Positions 9,252 through 18,979 of a DNA stretch of 64,000 nucleotides are shown in pieces. The notes under the pieces were generated by a model. That model made no database searches and was not told the DNA's origin. It saw nothing but the letters and a program-made list of their open reading frames with translations. Each line of letters opens with the position of its first letter. The first letter of the stretch is position 1. The stretch is from CAWAVN01 sp963844315 (lineage in GTDB: Bacteria > Planctomycetota > Planctomycetia > Planctomycetales > Planctomycetaceae). The position numbers were made by a program, and so were the translations under genes. The stretch is taken from positions 1-64,000 of the forward strand of contig CAWJOC010000015.1 in NCBI GenBank assembly GCA_963844315.1, written 5' to 3'.

Positions 9252-9580
9252 ATGATTTTAACCTCCAAACATTTGGCTGTGATTCGTGCGGCTCTCGAGT
9301 ATTGGGACGACGAGATGAGTCCGCATGATCCAAGCCTCTATACGGCTTACTTTGACGAGCCCATCGGAAACGGTAAGTGGATCAACGAGATTGTGGCGGA
9401 ATTGCGGACCGGGCTGCCCATGTGCCAATTGCATATGTTCTGTGTTCGCCCGAAGGCACAACCGTGGTGGGCCATCAACTCCTTGAATCCCATGACGAAG
9501 CCCAAAGGGCCGTTCCCGAAGGTTCGGCTTTGATCGCAACCGTCCTGATCGGAGCGATAGGCTCACTGACCGGCAATTAA
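9252..9580 (+). CDS. small conserved protein related to the first island gene, frameshifted
   Basis: ATG 9252 opens ILTSKHLAVIRAALEYWDDE, then MSPHDPSLYTAYFDEPIG. A shift near 9420 leads to PIAYVLCSPEGTTVVGHQLL, EAQRAVPEGSALIATVLIG and the stop at 9578-9580. The product is about 108 residues. The first 20 residues resemble the opening of the 26-409 gene (LGTVLAALRFWQ after correction), so the two are probably paralogues. The C-terminal half looks like two strands around a Cys. The function is unknown. It meets the minus-strand XRE gene tail to tail with a three-base overlap. Confidence 0.55.
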
Positions 9581-9797
9581 ACACCTTCCATCAACTCGGA
9601 AACCGAGATGTCGAGAGTGTCGGCAATCTTTTCGATGTTCCGAAGTGCCAAGTTTCTCTCCCCTCGTTCGACCCCGCCGATGTAGGTGCGGTCCAACTCG
9701 CACGCGGCGGCGAAACCCTCCTGGGAATAGCCCTGCTCTTGCGCAGTTTCCGCATACGTCTCCCAAATCGCACCAAAATGTCCTCTCGCTTGGCCAT
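9577..9797 (-). CDS. XRE-family HTH regulator, frameshifted
   Basis: ATG 9797 opens AKREDILVRFGRRMRKLRK. Restoring one G near 9745 leads into EQGYSQEGFAAACELDRTYI, GGVERGERNLALRNIEKIA and DTLDISVSELMEGV. This is a complete 73-residue XRE/Cro-type helix-turn-helix with the GGVERGERN recognition region typical of small controller proteins. It resembles the regulator at 17,283-17,516 (FIGSVERGERN). It sits downstream of the motor-like cluster on the same strand, so it may regulate that cluster or be its last gene. Confidence 0.75.
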
Positions 9798-9969
9798 GAG
9801 AGCATTGAACGCTTGGCACTGACGATCAGGCCACGGACTATGAGTATTTTTCTCATCGATTGGTCCCGCCTGCCCGGCCGCATGTTGTGTTCGGAATAGT
9901 TCCACACTTGCCCCCTTTCCTTCGGGCTTGGAGACGCCCTTTTTCGTGCGCTGTTTGCAATCGCCGGGC

Positions 9970-10140
9970 ATGAGCTTTGGGCACGGGCCGCGACCACGCC
10001 GTCGGGATTTCGCAAGTACGAAGAAACCAGACTGGGTATTATTGGAAGCGTCCGCGTCGAGAAAATGTCCGGCGAATCTCCACTCGCAGCGGATGACCCT
10101 TTGCCCCGGCGAGAGCCGGGGCATCGGGCTTTTTTCTTAG
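9970..10140 (+). CDS. small basic protein of the island, possible
   Basis: ATG 9970 opens a 56-residue frame, SFGHGPRPRRRDFASTKKPD, then WVLLEASASRKCPANLHSQR. It is strongly basic, has one Trp and one Cys, and has no membrane segment. A short CGGGC/GCCC hairpin with a T-tract lies about 30 bases upstream. The last 13 codons run into the hairpin at 10103, so the true end may be earlier after a frameshift. It converges on the last gene of the motor-like cluster. The function is unknown. Confidence 0.4.
   Translation: MSFGHGPRPRRRDFASTKKPDWVLLEASASRKCPANLHSQRMTLCPGESRGIGLFS
10103..10122. terminator. 8-bp GC hairpin with T-tract
   Basis: GCCCCGGC (10103-10110) pairs perfectly with GCCGGGGC (10115-10122) around GAGA. 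On the plus strand ATCGGGCTTTTTTCTT follows, so it fits an intrinsic terminator for plus-strand transcripts. TGGAGGT and a GTG follow further on, so it may equally be a leftover leader hairpin of the island type. Confidence 0.55.
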
Positions 10141-10759
10141 CTCTTGGAGGTCGGGGTGAGGCGGATTCTTGGCTTCGCATTTCGGCGAGGACAATTGCCC
10201 CACCAGTTCCCTGCCTGTCGCAACGCGCCTCGATCTCCTCGGCTACTTGCTGGAGTTGGGCGGGCCTATCCAGACTTCCGTTGTCGGGCCATGTTCGCCC
10301 GGGAATATCATTCGGGCGGACACGTCCGTTTGGAAAACCACGCGATGGGCTCCCCAAAAGTGCAATGTTGCCGTAACCGGCGTGTTCGCGTGGGCTTCGG
10401 TCGGAGCGGCCGGGAAATCGCAAATAGGAACGAAACTGCCAGTAGCCCGGCTCGGGATTTTGGAAGACGAGAAACGCCTGCCCGCCCGAGGAGGAGTTGG
10501 ATTCGGCCGAGAACCTCACGCAGGAAGGGTCAACTGAGACCCAGTGATTCTGGCTTGGGGGGCGAAACTCGATACCGATCTCCGCCGGTGGGGACTGCGG
10601 GCCTTTCCGGCAGCGCACGACCAGCGACGTGGAACCGACCGGCGGGACATCTTGGGGAAGCCAACTGGCCGAGAGAATCCACAGCACCGCAGCCGCCCCA
10701 AGCCCGCAACAAACCAAGTCCAGTAACGCGGTCAAGAAAGGTTGTCTAGTTGGTGTCAC
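10139..10759 (-). CDS. MotB/ExbD-like membrane protein 2 of the motor-like cluster
   Basis: ATG 10759 overlaps the end of the preceding gene by 14 bases. Residues 9-32 form one transmembrane segment, FLTALLDLVCCGLGAAAVLW, with an Asp at its start followed by paired cysteines. The rest is a predicted extracytoplasmic beta-rich domain (STSLVVRCRKGPQ, EIGIEFRPPSQNHWVSVDPS, GGQAFLVFQNPEPGYWQFRS) ending in a helix QLQQVAEEIEARCDRQG. An Asp in the single segment is the hallmark of MotB/ExbD/TolR stator partners. The frame stays open past 10139, so the end is estimated from the stop in the adjacent frame. It would pair with the channel protein at 11301-12463. Confidence 0.6.
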
Positions 10760-11213
10760 TTCGGTCGTCCTGGCGCAGGGGCCAAAGGGGAATCGGGTGC
10801 TCGAACCGCGTCGTCAACTCCTGCTCGAATCGGTGTCCGTCCAAAATAATGCTGATCTGCCAATGGGCGTCCGGTTCGGAAGATTTCAAGGGCTCACGGC
10901 GAAGTGTGATCACCGTCATGGCTGGTGGAAGGCATTCGGCCAAGAGCACGGCATGGTCTGGGCCTTCCAGGCGGTCCGGGCTCCATTCCTTGGTCCCGTG
11001 TTCCTCGGTTTGAATATGAAATAGAGGTGTGGAAGGCAGCGTTCCCGCTGTTTCGGATCGCGTGGCCAAGATCACCAAGGGAGGATCGGCTCGCGGAGCC
11101 GTTGGAACGAATGCCGTCGAGGGAAAGGCATCCCGTTTGGAGGTGGCCACCAAAATCAAAAACGCTAGCAGAATTCCGCCGAACGCACAGCAGAGCACGT
11201 CCAGAAACGACAA
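10746..11213 (-). CDS. MotB/ExbD-like membrane protein 1 of the motor-like cluster
   Basis: The first listed start is TTG 11213. An in-frame upstream stretch back to 11264 (ESPSIPSRPAPTSF) would give a more usual cytoplasmic tail but needs an ATT start. The segment SFLDVLCCAFGGILLAFLIL is a single transmembrane helix with Asp at its entry. It matches the next gene's LLDLVCCGLGA at L-D-x-x-C-C. The remaining 120 residues are extracytoplasmic, with PLVILATRSETAG and WQISIILDGHRFEQEL. It lacks an OmpA-like peptidoglycan-binding domain. It is the second of two probable stator partners in one operon. Confidence 0.65.
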   Translation of the reverse strand: MSFLDVLCCAFGGILLAFLILVATSKRDAFPSTAFVPTAPRADPPLVILATRSETAGTLPSTPLFHIQTEEHGTKEWSPDRLEGPDHAVLLAECLPPAMTVITLRREPLKSSEPDAHWQISIILDGHRFEQELTTRFEHPIPLWPLRQDDRSDTN

Positions 11214-11300
11214 AAAGCTCGTGGGTGCGGGTCGGGAAGGGATGGAAGGACTCCTCTCAATTTAGGCGGCCAGGCAATCCAAGCGAGGAACCCGCGCGAG

Positions 11301-12463
11301 TTATTCGGCGGATTGGTTCAAGGACCACTCGTCGTAACACCAGAGTTCGTAGCGTTTCAAAGCCGATGAACTGAGCACCAACACGACGGTCGCCAGCAAC
11401 GCCACCAAGGTGGTGTCGAACGCGTATCCCAATTGCTCGGTCATGTTGCGGATGGCGGCTTGTTTATCCGAGGCGGTCATCAATTCGTCGGCGTGCAGCA
11501 GGGATTCGCCCATGCCGAGCACCGTGCCGATAAAGCCCAACGATGGCAACAGGCCGGTCCAAGCCGCCATGGACGCGTAAGGCCCGTGATCCAAAAACTG
11601 CTTGAGCCGTTTCCGTTCTTCTACCCATTCGGCTTGCCGTTCCAGGGAATGGCGGTCCGCGGCTGCGAGTTCCCGCATGCTTTTCAGAATGAGTGTCCCT
11701 TCGAGATCATCGCGTCCTGCTGCCAGGGAGTCGGGCGAAGTCGCGGATTCCGCCCCCCGAAGCCAATAGAGCCTTCGCGACATCCACAGCAGCAATGAAA
11801 CCAGGACGGCAACGATCAGCCATTGGATCACTCCGTTGAGCCGCTTGAGAATCCGCAAGCGGACATGGAGGGCATCCGCCAATTCGCCGGAGAGACTTTG
11901 CCCTACCGTTTCGAAACCTTCGCTCGGGATTGCTGAGCTTCTGAGCGTTTCCCTGAGCAGCCCGTTTTCGAAGCTCAACTGGGCCTCCCAAAGCGCGAGT
12001 CCGGTCGGCGAATGGCATTCGATCAGTCCCGGGGGCAATGCTCTCCAGTGGATGTGCCCCGTCGCAATCTCTTGGAACAAGGCCGCCCGCCGGTCTTGCG
12101 AATCGGAGACCACCACATGTTCCAGCAGCGCTTCGAATTGTTGGTTCACCGGCTTGTCCCAGTTCGCATCGAACCACGACTGGAACCGAGGCTCCTCGAT
12201 TTGTTTTTCCGAGAGCCATTTCAGTTCGTGAAGCAGGGCACGTTTCGCTTCGGCGGAGGTTTCCGCCTGCTCGAACGCGGGGATTCGATACCGTGCATAT
12301 TCGTTTTCGAGCCCTCGGATCTGGTACCAGTTAAAAACGGCATAACCCAGGGCGGTCAGGAAAACCGCCGCCAACACCCAGGGCCAGGCGCGCGCTTGAG
12401 ACCTCCCGCGGCGCTCGCCTTGCCAAGCCGGACCGCAAACGGCTTCCAGCGTTTCTCGAACAT
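11301..12463 (-). CDS. MotA/TolQ/ExbB-family proton channel protein (ZorA-like)
   Basis: The start is probably ATG 12463 (FEKRWKPFAVRLGKASAAGG). A shift near 12,395 joins it to the first membrane helix AWPWVLAAVFLTALGYAVFN. A long periplasmic loop with helices follows (residues 60-200), then GVIQWLIVAVLVSLLLWMSR. The diagnostic MotA/ExbB region is LPSLGFIGTVLGMGESLLHA and QLGYAFDTTLVALLATVVLV near the C-terminus, with the conserved Thr in the last helix. At about 386 residues it is longer than ExbB because of the loop. It would form the ion channel with the two downstream single-pass proteins. The family occurs in TolQR, ExbBD and the Zorya defence system. Confidence 0.82.
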
Positions 12464-12552
12464 GGTATGAATGCGGGAAAGCAAGGGGCGTGCGTCCTTA
12501 TCAAAAAGGAGTCCTATTCCATACCATCCACGCCGCGATGGCGCATCGACTG

Positions 12553-15500
12553 TTAGTCGGAGGTTGGATTCGGTTCGGAAAGGGCCCACAACAGGCCCAA
12601 GGGGTTCGCTTGCCATTGATCCTGTTTCCGCGTGCGGCTCCAATCCCGGCATGCGGACAAGGCGAGCTGCTTTGCCAAGCTCGTATTCCAAAGTTCCTTA
12701 CGGGCGGCGGCGACTTTGCCAGTCTGTGGGCAAGTGCCGGCGATTGAGGTGGTTCCATTCGATTGCGGCCGTCCCCGAAATCCGCCGCAGGCCGCCCGTC
12801 TCTCCGTGGTCGATTCGTACCAAGGACAGCGAATCCTCTTGCACCAGACATACGGCCTGGGAGCCGATGACGATTTCCCCGCCGCCCAAATGGCCGGAAA
12901 ACAAATTAGGTGTGGTTTCCACCACGCGATGCAGAGCGTCCAACCATTGGTCTGGGGGAAGAGCGTCGCAAATCGTCAAGGGGAGGCCCTGGGACCGGCC
13001 ATTCTTCCAGATGTGAACCGTCCAAGAATCGGGAATGGAAGGAACGGAAGCGTAGACCCCAATCACCGTGTCGAGCGCATCGTTTGCCGACCGGAGATGG
13101 ATCAACTGCTCGTCCAAATGGGGTTGGAAGTCCTCGCAAGCGACCAACTGGTCGAGACTGCGGATTCGGTGGGCCAGGCTGCCGGGAACCAACATCGTCC
13201 ATTTTCGCGTTTTGTTGGGGTTGATCCAACAGAAATAGTACGGGGCAGCTTGGGCATCGGGCCGTTTTGCCAGTTCAATCTTCATACCGTGTGACGCCTC
13301 CGCCAGCGAGTGGGGCTCCAGTCCACGGATCTTCCCCAAGGCAAACCGGGCCAAGGCGAAGTCGGTCAAGCGATCGTTGTGACCGCGCCGGGTCAAGAGG
13401 GCTTCCCATCCCGGCACGGATAATTCCTGCGGCGGGCCTTCGGGACCGGCATGATCTCGCCTGGAAGAGAGCCAAAGCTGTCCCGAGTTGCGGTTGGCAA
13501 TAGCCAGCCAGGTTTTCAACTGGGAATCATCCACCACCGTGATCAAGAGGCTGCTGACTTGTTCCGGGGCGTCCAAGTCCGTAATGCCGAAGCCCTCCCA
13601 CTCCTTCGGGTCAATGACAGCTAGGTCGTTGTTTTCTTCCCGCGGCAGGCGAAACAGATGCAGAGAGTCGCCTTGCCACTCGCAGCCCAAGTCGTTGACG
13701 CCAACGGCCGGTGCGCCGGACGATGCTCTGGCGTCACATTGTCCGACTCAGGAGGCTTGACCGGTTCGCCGGTGGCTTCGATATGGGATCTTAATTCGGT
13801 GACCATGGCCGATTCGCTGACTTCTTCGAGCGATTCGTATTGGAAGTGCTTTTCGTAGCACTGGCCTTCCCGGCTATACCAGCGGTAGAGATATGAGATT
13901 CTCGGGGAGCAGTTCGGGCCAAAAACGACGTTCACTTCCCATCGCACTTCGTCGCCCCAGGGATACAGGATCGGGTTTAACACTCCCGAAGCATTCAATT
14001 CCCCCTGGTCCCAAGTGGATTCGATTGTGCCGTCCAAGGCAACAAATTCGATGACGGGCAATCGCATCCGCGTGCGCACCCCAAAGGCCGGGAGGCTTTC
14101 AGAGCCTTCCTTGGGGAAAGGAACCGTAATCTCCCCGTAAACCCCTTGGCCCAAACCAGCCCAATACATTTCGCTTTTGAAGCCATCCGAATCAAGGCAC
14201 AGTTCCCCTTCCAGTTGCGGGAGAAAAGTTTCGCCCGGAGAATGGCTCCGCAGTTGAGCGAGAAACGCCGGCTTGGCAAAGTTGATCGACGCCCTCCCCC
14301 GGGCGACTTCGTGTTTCTTTAGCGCCACGACATTGAGGTCCACGCCGAGTTCCTCGGCTTTCAGCGATCCGAAAACCTCCGTGCGGAGGAAAAACGCTTC
14401 CAACCACGGGTTATCGAGCCGAATCTGGTTCTGCCCGGCTCCCTCGCCATCGGCAGGGAGCTCCAGGATCATCTTTTTCCAGAGGATCGGGGGAGTCATT
14501 TTGCAGGCGATCCCCAATTCGTTTTTGTCCAGATTGATGCGGACGGCCGGGATCCGACAGGGCGAATTTGGGAAAGGGAAAAGTTCCCAGCAATTCGATT
14601 TGGTATTCCTTAGGCAGTGCGATTTCCTGAGAGTCCACCAGGATCCCTCCGGCGTAAACTCGCAGCCTGCGACCGTCCAATGTCAGAAAGGGGACCGGCA
14701 CGCCGCAACGGACCTTCACGCCCAACGGGTTCAGCTTCAACCATCGTCCGTCACCAAAGGCGCCGCGTTCGACATCCACTTTGATGGCTTGCCCTGTCCT
14801 TTCCGCCAACAAGTTTTCCAGGAGATCTTCGAGTCGGCTTACTGCGGGGAGAAGTGTCTGGTTGAGGACCTGTTCCAGGTCATCGTTCTGGGGAATCCAG
14901 TGGGCTGGCTCCGTTGGCGAACTGACCGAGCGCTGCCATTCCGAGGCGCGGAACTCCAATCGCTCCCGCCATGAAAGCGGAACCCCGCCTCCCGCCAACT
15001 GGGCCTCGCAGGTCAGATGGGCCAAAGCCTTCTCGGCATCGAAGGCATCGAGTGTCAAACGGACGCGGCCATAGCGGGCGGAGGGCTCCTCCCCGGACCA
15101 ACCAGCCGCCCCCGCGTTTCGAACCGATTCGCCGGTCAACAACTGTTTGACAACCTGGGGGTAGGATTCCTCCGAAACCACGGCGGGACCCAGCGAGATC
15201 TCCGGCCAGTCGGCGAGTTGCAAGGTGATCCGCAAATGACGCCCGGCGGCGCTCTTCCAACGGCAAAACTTGCAGGGTGTCCGACAAATGAGGATAGTTC
15301 GCGTGCAAATGCTCCGCGATGGCCTGCCGGAGTTGGCGAGAGCCTGGGAACTGCGGCTCAAGCTCCACCGCCGGCAGGGAGGCCACTTGCCGGGGCGGAC
15401 GGTTGGGGACATAAATCCGGAAATGACCGCTGGGATCAAGCTCCCAGCGAGCTAGCGTTTGGGCCTCGGGATCCATGGAAGCCAAGATCGAACCCTTCAA

Positions 15501-16984
15501 CTGCCCGGTGTGGCCGTCGCATTGAATGGGGGAGCACTCCAAAATGGCAGCCTGCGTCGCCAACTCGCCTTCCAAACGCAGATGCCCTGCACGATGTCTC
15601 GACGCCTGGAGGCGGTCAGTTTCACCTCCCAAATCAGGTCCCCTTCGCCGTGCATGGAAATTTCCAGGGGAACGTCCCCCAGCACGGGATATTGCACGAC
15701 AACGTGGAAACGCGCGGCGGACGCGGCGATTCCCTTGGATTTTGGCCTGGGTCACCGGCAAACCGAACAGGGATTCGATCGACTCCATTCCGCGGAACAG
15801 CGCTTCGCTGTTGGAGGCCATCTGTCCCGAATCGCTGAGACGTTTCACTTGGGCGCAAAACTGGTCCGGCGCCAAAGGGACCGCGTGCGAGAACGTGCCC
15901 GGCAAGTTTCGATGGTGCACTTCATAGGCCAGTGCAATCCCGACAGTCCGGGAGCTTTGGGCTGTTGGTCTTCCAGCGCGAGATGCTGCACGCGAAACTC
16001 GCGCGGCAGCCCCAGACGGCGCAGAAACTCTTGAAATTGTGAAGCACGAACAGAAACCTTGGCTTCGGAAAAATCGTACGCAATCCCGACGGCTTGGTTC
16101 CCATCGGGACGGAGACGAACGTGATGGAGATCAATGCCGGTCGCGTAATGAACCAACGGATGAAATTCGGCGGACGGACCGGAGTCCGCTCTGTTCGCCA
16201 AGCGAATCTCCAAAGTGAAGTCCCCGATTGCGGAACGTCCCGTGCCCTCGGCGAACGACGCTCGGCGTTCCCGGGGGACCAAAAACACTTGGCAATCTTG
16301 ATGCGCCCCGATTCTCAATCGCGTGGTTTCGGCTAAGAGTTCATGCCATTCGATCAAGGAAACCAGTTGTTCCTGGACCGCGAGCCGGAACGCGGCCACC
16401 CAAGTTTCGGCGTCGGCTTCCGCTTCCGCTGTGAACGGGGACGACGGCGAAGCCGGGAACGCCGGCAACTGATATTCGTCTAACAGGTGCATTACCTCCG
16501 CCGTCGTCGCCAGCTCGCGCCACTCTCTCAAGCGGCGCTGTCGCCAAGCCGCTTTGATCGGCGGCTCGTGGAGAGGTTGACCCCGCTGCTGCGAATCGCG
16601 AGGCGGCGGCAAGGACCGCATCAAATCGGCGATCCGCGAATAGATTCTGCGATCTGCCGGGGAAGGAACATCACCTTTGTTCGTGACAAAACGCGGAACG
16701 AAGTCCGTCATCCTGACGGACTTCGGATAACGCTCGCGCAAGCTGTCATATCGTTCCTGCCAGACGGTGAAGTCCCCGTCTCGGTTTGTCGGCCAAGGCC
16801 GCCAGTCGTCCGCCTGTTGAAGTTGGTTTGCCAATCTTTGAAACACCCGGGCTTCATCCACGGAATGGACGGCGGTGAAATCAAAGTTGTAATGCCCGGT
16901 TTTCCAGAGTCGCCACGCCAAGGCTAAGAACGTGATCAGCAGGACGGTGAGCAAGACACCCTTCGCCCATCCCTTTTTGCTCAT
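12553..16984 (-). CDS. giant membrane-anchored protein of the motor-like cluster, about 1,470 aa
   Basis: ATG 16984 overlaps the lipoprotein stop by one base. Residues 9-27 (GVLLTVLLITFLALAWRLW) are a single N-terminal membrane anchor. The reading then passes through at least seven frame changes (about 15,905, 15,730, 15,600, 15,250, 14,530, 13,690 and 12,705) without losing protein character. It ends ALSACRDWSRTRKQDQWQAN and the stop at 12553-12555. The mass is beta-rich with repeated acidic strands (LDPSGHFRIYVPNRP, LQLADWPEISLGPAV, LPVIEFVALDGTIESTWDQG). I recognise no domain. It could be several adjacent proteins, but I see no internal start with a ribosome site. Operon position makes it the probable effector or periplasmic scaffold of the motor. 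Confidence 0.6.
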
Positions 16985-17196
16985 CAGTTGTCCCCCGTGC
17001 CTTGCGTATCGGGATGTTGGCGCTTCGGTTTTTCTTCGGCTGTTTTTTTCGGCTGTTTGTCACCCCCGTTGTCCTGCGTGCCCTCGGTTTTGCCCTCCGG
17101 CACCGAGTTGTCTCCCGCCTTTCTTTCACAACCTCCACAACCGATTCCAATCGTCGCAAGCCCCATCAACGTCCACACAAGCCGGCAACGAATCAT
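16984..17196 (-). CDS. small lipoprotein heading the motor-like cluster
   Basis: The 70-residue product starts MIRCRLVWTLMGLATIGIGC, a lipoprotein signal with the lipobox Cys at about residue 20, and continues GGCERKAGDNSVPEGKTEG with a charged low-complexity tail rich in Lys, Gln and Pro. I chose ATG 17196 because it gives a compact signal peptide; the open frame extends further upstream without one. The stop TGA shares its A with the ATG of the giant gene, so the two are coupled. It is probably anchored in a membrane facing the periplasm, as an entry-exclusion-like or scaffold lipoprotein. Confidence 0.65.
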   Translation of the reverse strand: MIRCRLVWTLMGLATIGIGCGGCERKAGDNSVPEGKTEGTQDNGGDKQPKKTAEEKPKRQHPDTQGTGDN

Positions 17197-17282
17197 GTGC
17201 TTTAGTCCCTTCTCCAAACTTCGGAGACACGGAGAAATGCTACTTAAACACATCATGGGTTCAGGCATCATACCTGTCAACC

Positions 17283-17516
17283 ATGAACCTTGACGAACAC
17301 ACTTTTCTCCGCCAAATCGGAAACCGGATCCGCGAACAGCGACAGGCCCTCGGTTGGACCCAAGAAGAACTGGGCGATCGGTGCGGGCTGCATCGGACGT
17401 TTATCGGCTCCGTCGAACGCGGAGAACGAAATATCTCGATCCTCAATCTCCGCTTGATCGCGGCCACGTTGCGGGTGGGCGTGGTGGATCTGCTCGCCCC
17501 CACGTCGGATTCCTGA
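17283..17516 (+). CDS. XRE-family controller-like HTH regulator
   Basis: The intact 77-residue frame reads NLDEHTFLRQIGNRIREQRQ, ALGWTQEELGDRCGLHRTFI, GSVERGERNISILNLRLIAA and ends VGVVDLLAPTSDS. It is a complete XRE/Cro helix-turn-helix, close in style to the C-proteins of restriction-modification systems. It is divergent from the motor-like operon with 87 bases between the two starts, so that gap should hold both promoters and probably its operator. A second, similar regulator closes the cluster at 9577-9797. Confidence 0.85.
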   Translation: MNLDEHTFLRQIGNRIREQRQALGWTQEELGDRCGLHRTFIGSVERGERNISILNLRLIAATLRVGVVDLLAPTSDS

Positions 17517-17666
17517 TGGGGGCCGAGATCTCCAGGACATCGCACCGGGGAATCTGAATCCTCGGAACCCAAAGTGCTTTGCTTGGATTTGATCAGGGTG
17601 AGAAGGGAATCGGACTTTCAGGTAATGCGCGTGAGAAACCAAGACATCGCCAGACCGGGTGCAATC

Positions 17667-18979
17667 TTATAAGGACAACACGACGAACATCCGTTGATTG
17701 TGCGAATGGCCGTACGCCCGGTGAATGTTGAATGCCAAACGGCGTTCATCAAATTTGAGCGTTGAGGCAAACGACCCCTCACCAAAGCCCGCGTGGAAAA
17801 CGCTCCGAAGTCCGTCTTTCGGGTTCCAAGCCCAGACGGCGTCTGCTCGCCAAAAGTAGATGTTGCCGTCAGCCATCAGTTGCGGCGTTGATGTGTAATA
17901 TCCGCCGAGCCGCTGGCTCAACGGGGAGACTTTCCCGCCTTCTTCCAACCCAACAAGGAATTGGGGAACCGACAGGTCGTTTGACATTTGGATCGAGATC
18001 AGCCGGTCTTCCATTTCGATAACGTGACCGTGGGAAGGCCAAGCCACCAGGTTTTCTACCTTGTCTTCGTAAAGTGTCGTCTCGAAAGCTCCATACCCCT
18101 GATCGCCCATCAAGAACCTGCCGCCGACAAGCCGCATGCGCCCTGGCGATCGGAGAGGCTTTGCTCTTCCAGAGCAGTTCACCCGAATTGGCATCGAGGA
18201 CGTATCGGCAACCAATCCCCGAACGAGGCATCTCTTGAAACGAAGCCAGAATGCGGTCGCTGGAGACCAGCAAGTCGTCCTCGTCAAATGGCAGCCAAGT
18301 GGAGGGCTGCCACGGCGGCATCTCGAGAATTTCCCAATTCGTGTTCATGGCCATGTGCACGCAACCAGATAGGCGATTCTGCTCATAGGCAAGCGTTGGG
18401 ACCAGTTTCGTCACCGTCCAGGCTCAGACGTAAAACTCGAGGAGAGAGCCCATGTTTTGCGTGGGGCTTTTCGCGATAGAGGCTGATAATGATGGCATTC
18501 TCCGTGGCCGCGATTGAACCCACCCTTTCCTCCTGCTCAAGGCGAGGGTGGATGCGGCGAACTCCGCGACCATCAAGATCCAGAGCAACGATGGCATGTG
18601 ATTCAAAAAGCCACACCAGATCATTCTTTACGACTCCCATCTGGCAAGGTTCGTTGAGTTGGCGGGACCAAAGGGTCTTGCCTTCAAGATCGACGGCGAT
18701 GACGTCCCGCGAAGGTGTTGTGCCAACGAGGCCGACAACGGCTTGAGGGGTCAAAACTTCCGGGAAAAGAAGGCCTTCTGGCAACGTAACATCTTCACGA
18801 AACATAGACTTCTTCCAGATTTGGAATGCCGATGTGCATCGAGAGTTTTGACCTGGGGTTTTCCTTCCACGCATCATAGACGCTTTCGTTTGTGCTTTCT
18901 CCCTTGTCCTCTGATGCCGGATGGACCACGATGAGGGGGCGTGGAAATCGCGACGAATGAGACCCAAAAGGGACTTCAT
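17667..18979 (-). CDS. PQQ-like beta-propeller protein, frameshifted
   Basis: Three minus-strand frames join. The first part holds VHPASEDKGESTNESVYDAW, MHIGIPNLEEVYV and LPEGLLFPEVLTPQAVVGLV. Next come DVIAVDLEGKTLWSRQL and ESHAIVALDLDGRGVRRI. Then come CRYVLDANSGELLWKSKA and YYTSTPQLMADGNIYFWRAD. The last blade ends SHNQRMFVVLSL. Repeats of the form A-x-D-x-x-G-K-x-L-W mark a PQQ-like propeller. Shifts are near 18,800, 18,400 and 18,130. No signal peptide is visible, so it may be cytoplasmic. The start near 18979 abuts the divergent hydrolase start at 18978, which is unusually tight. Confidence 0.7.

Noticed and set aside
9577..17516. Calling the motor-like cluster a Zorya system
   Set aside because: The channel protein and partners fit the ZorA and ZorB families broadly, but no ZorC, ZorD helicase-nuclease or ZorE HNH gene is present, and the second partner and giant protein do not fit.
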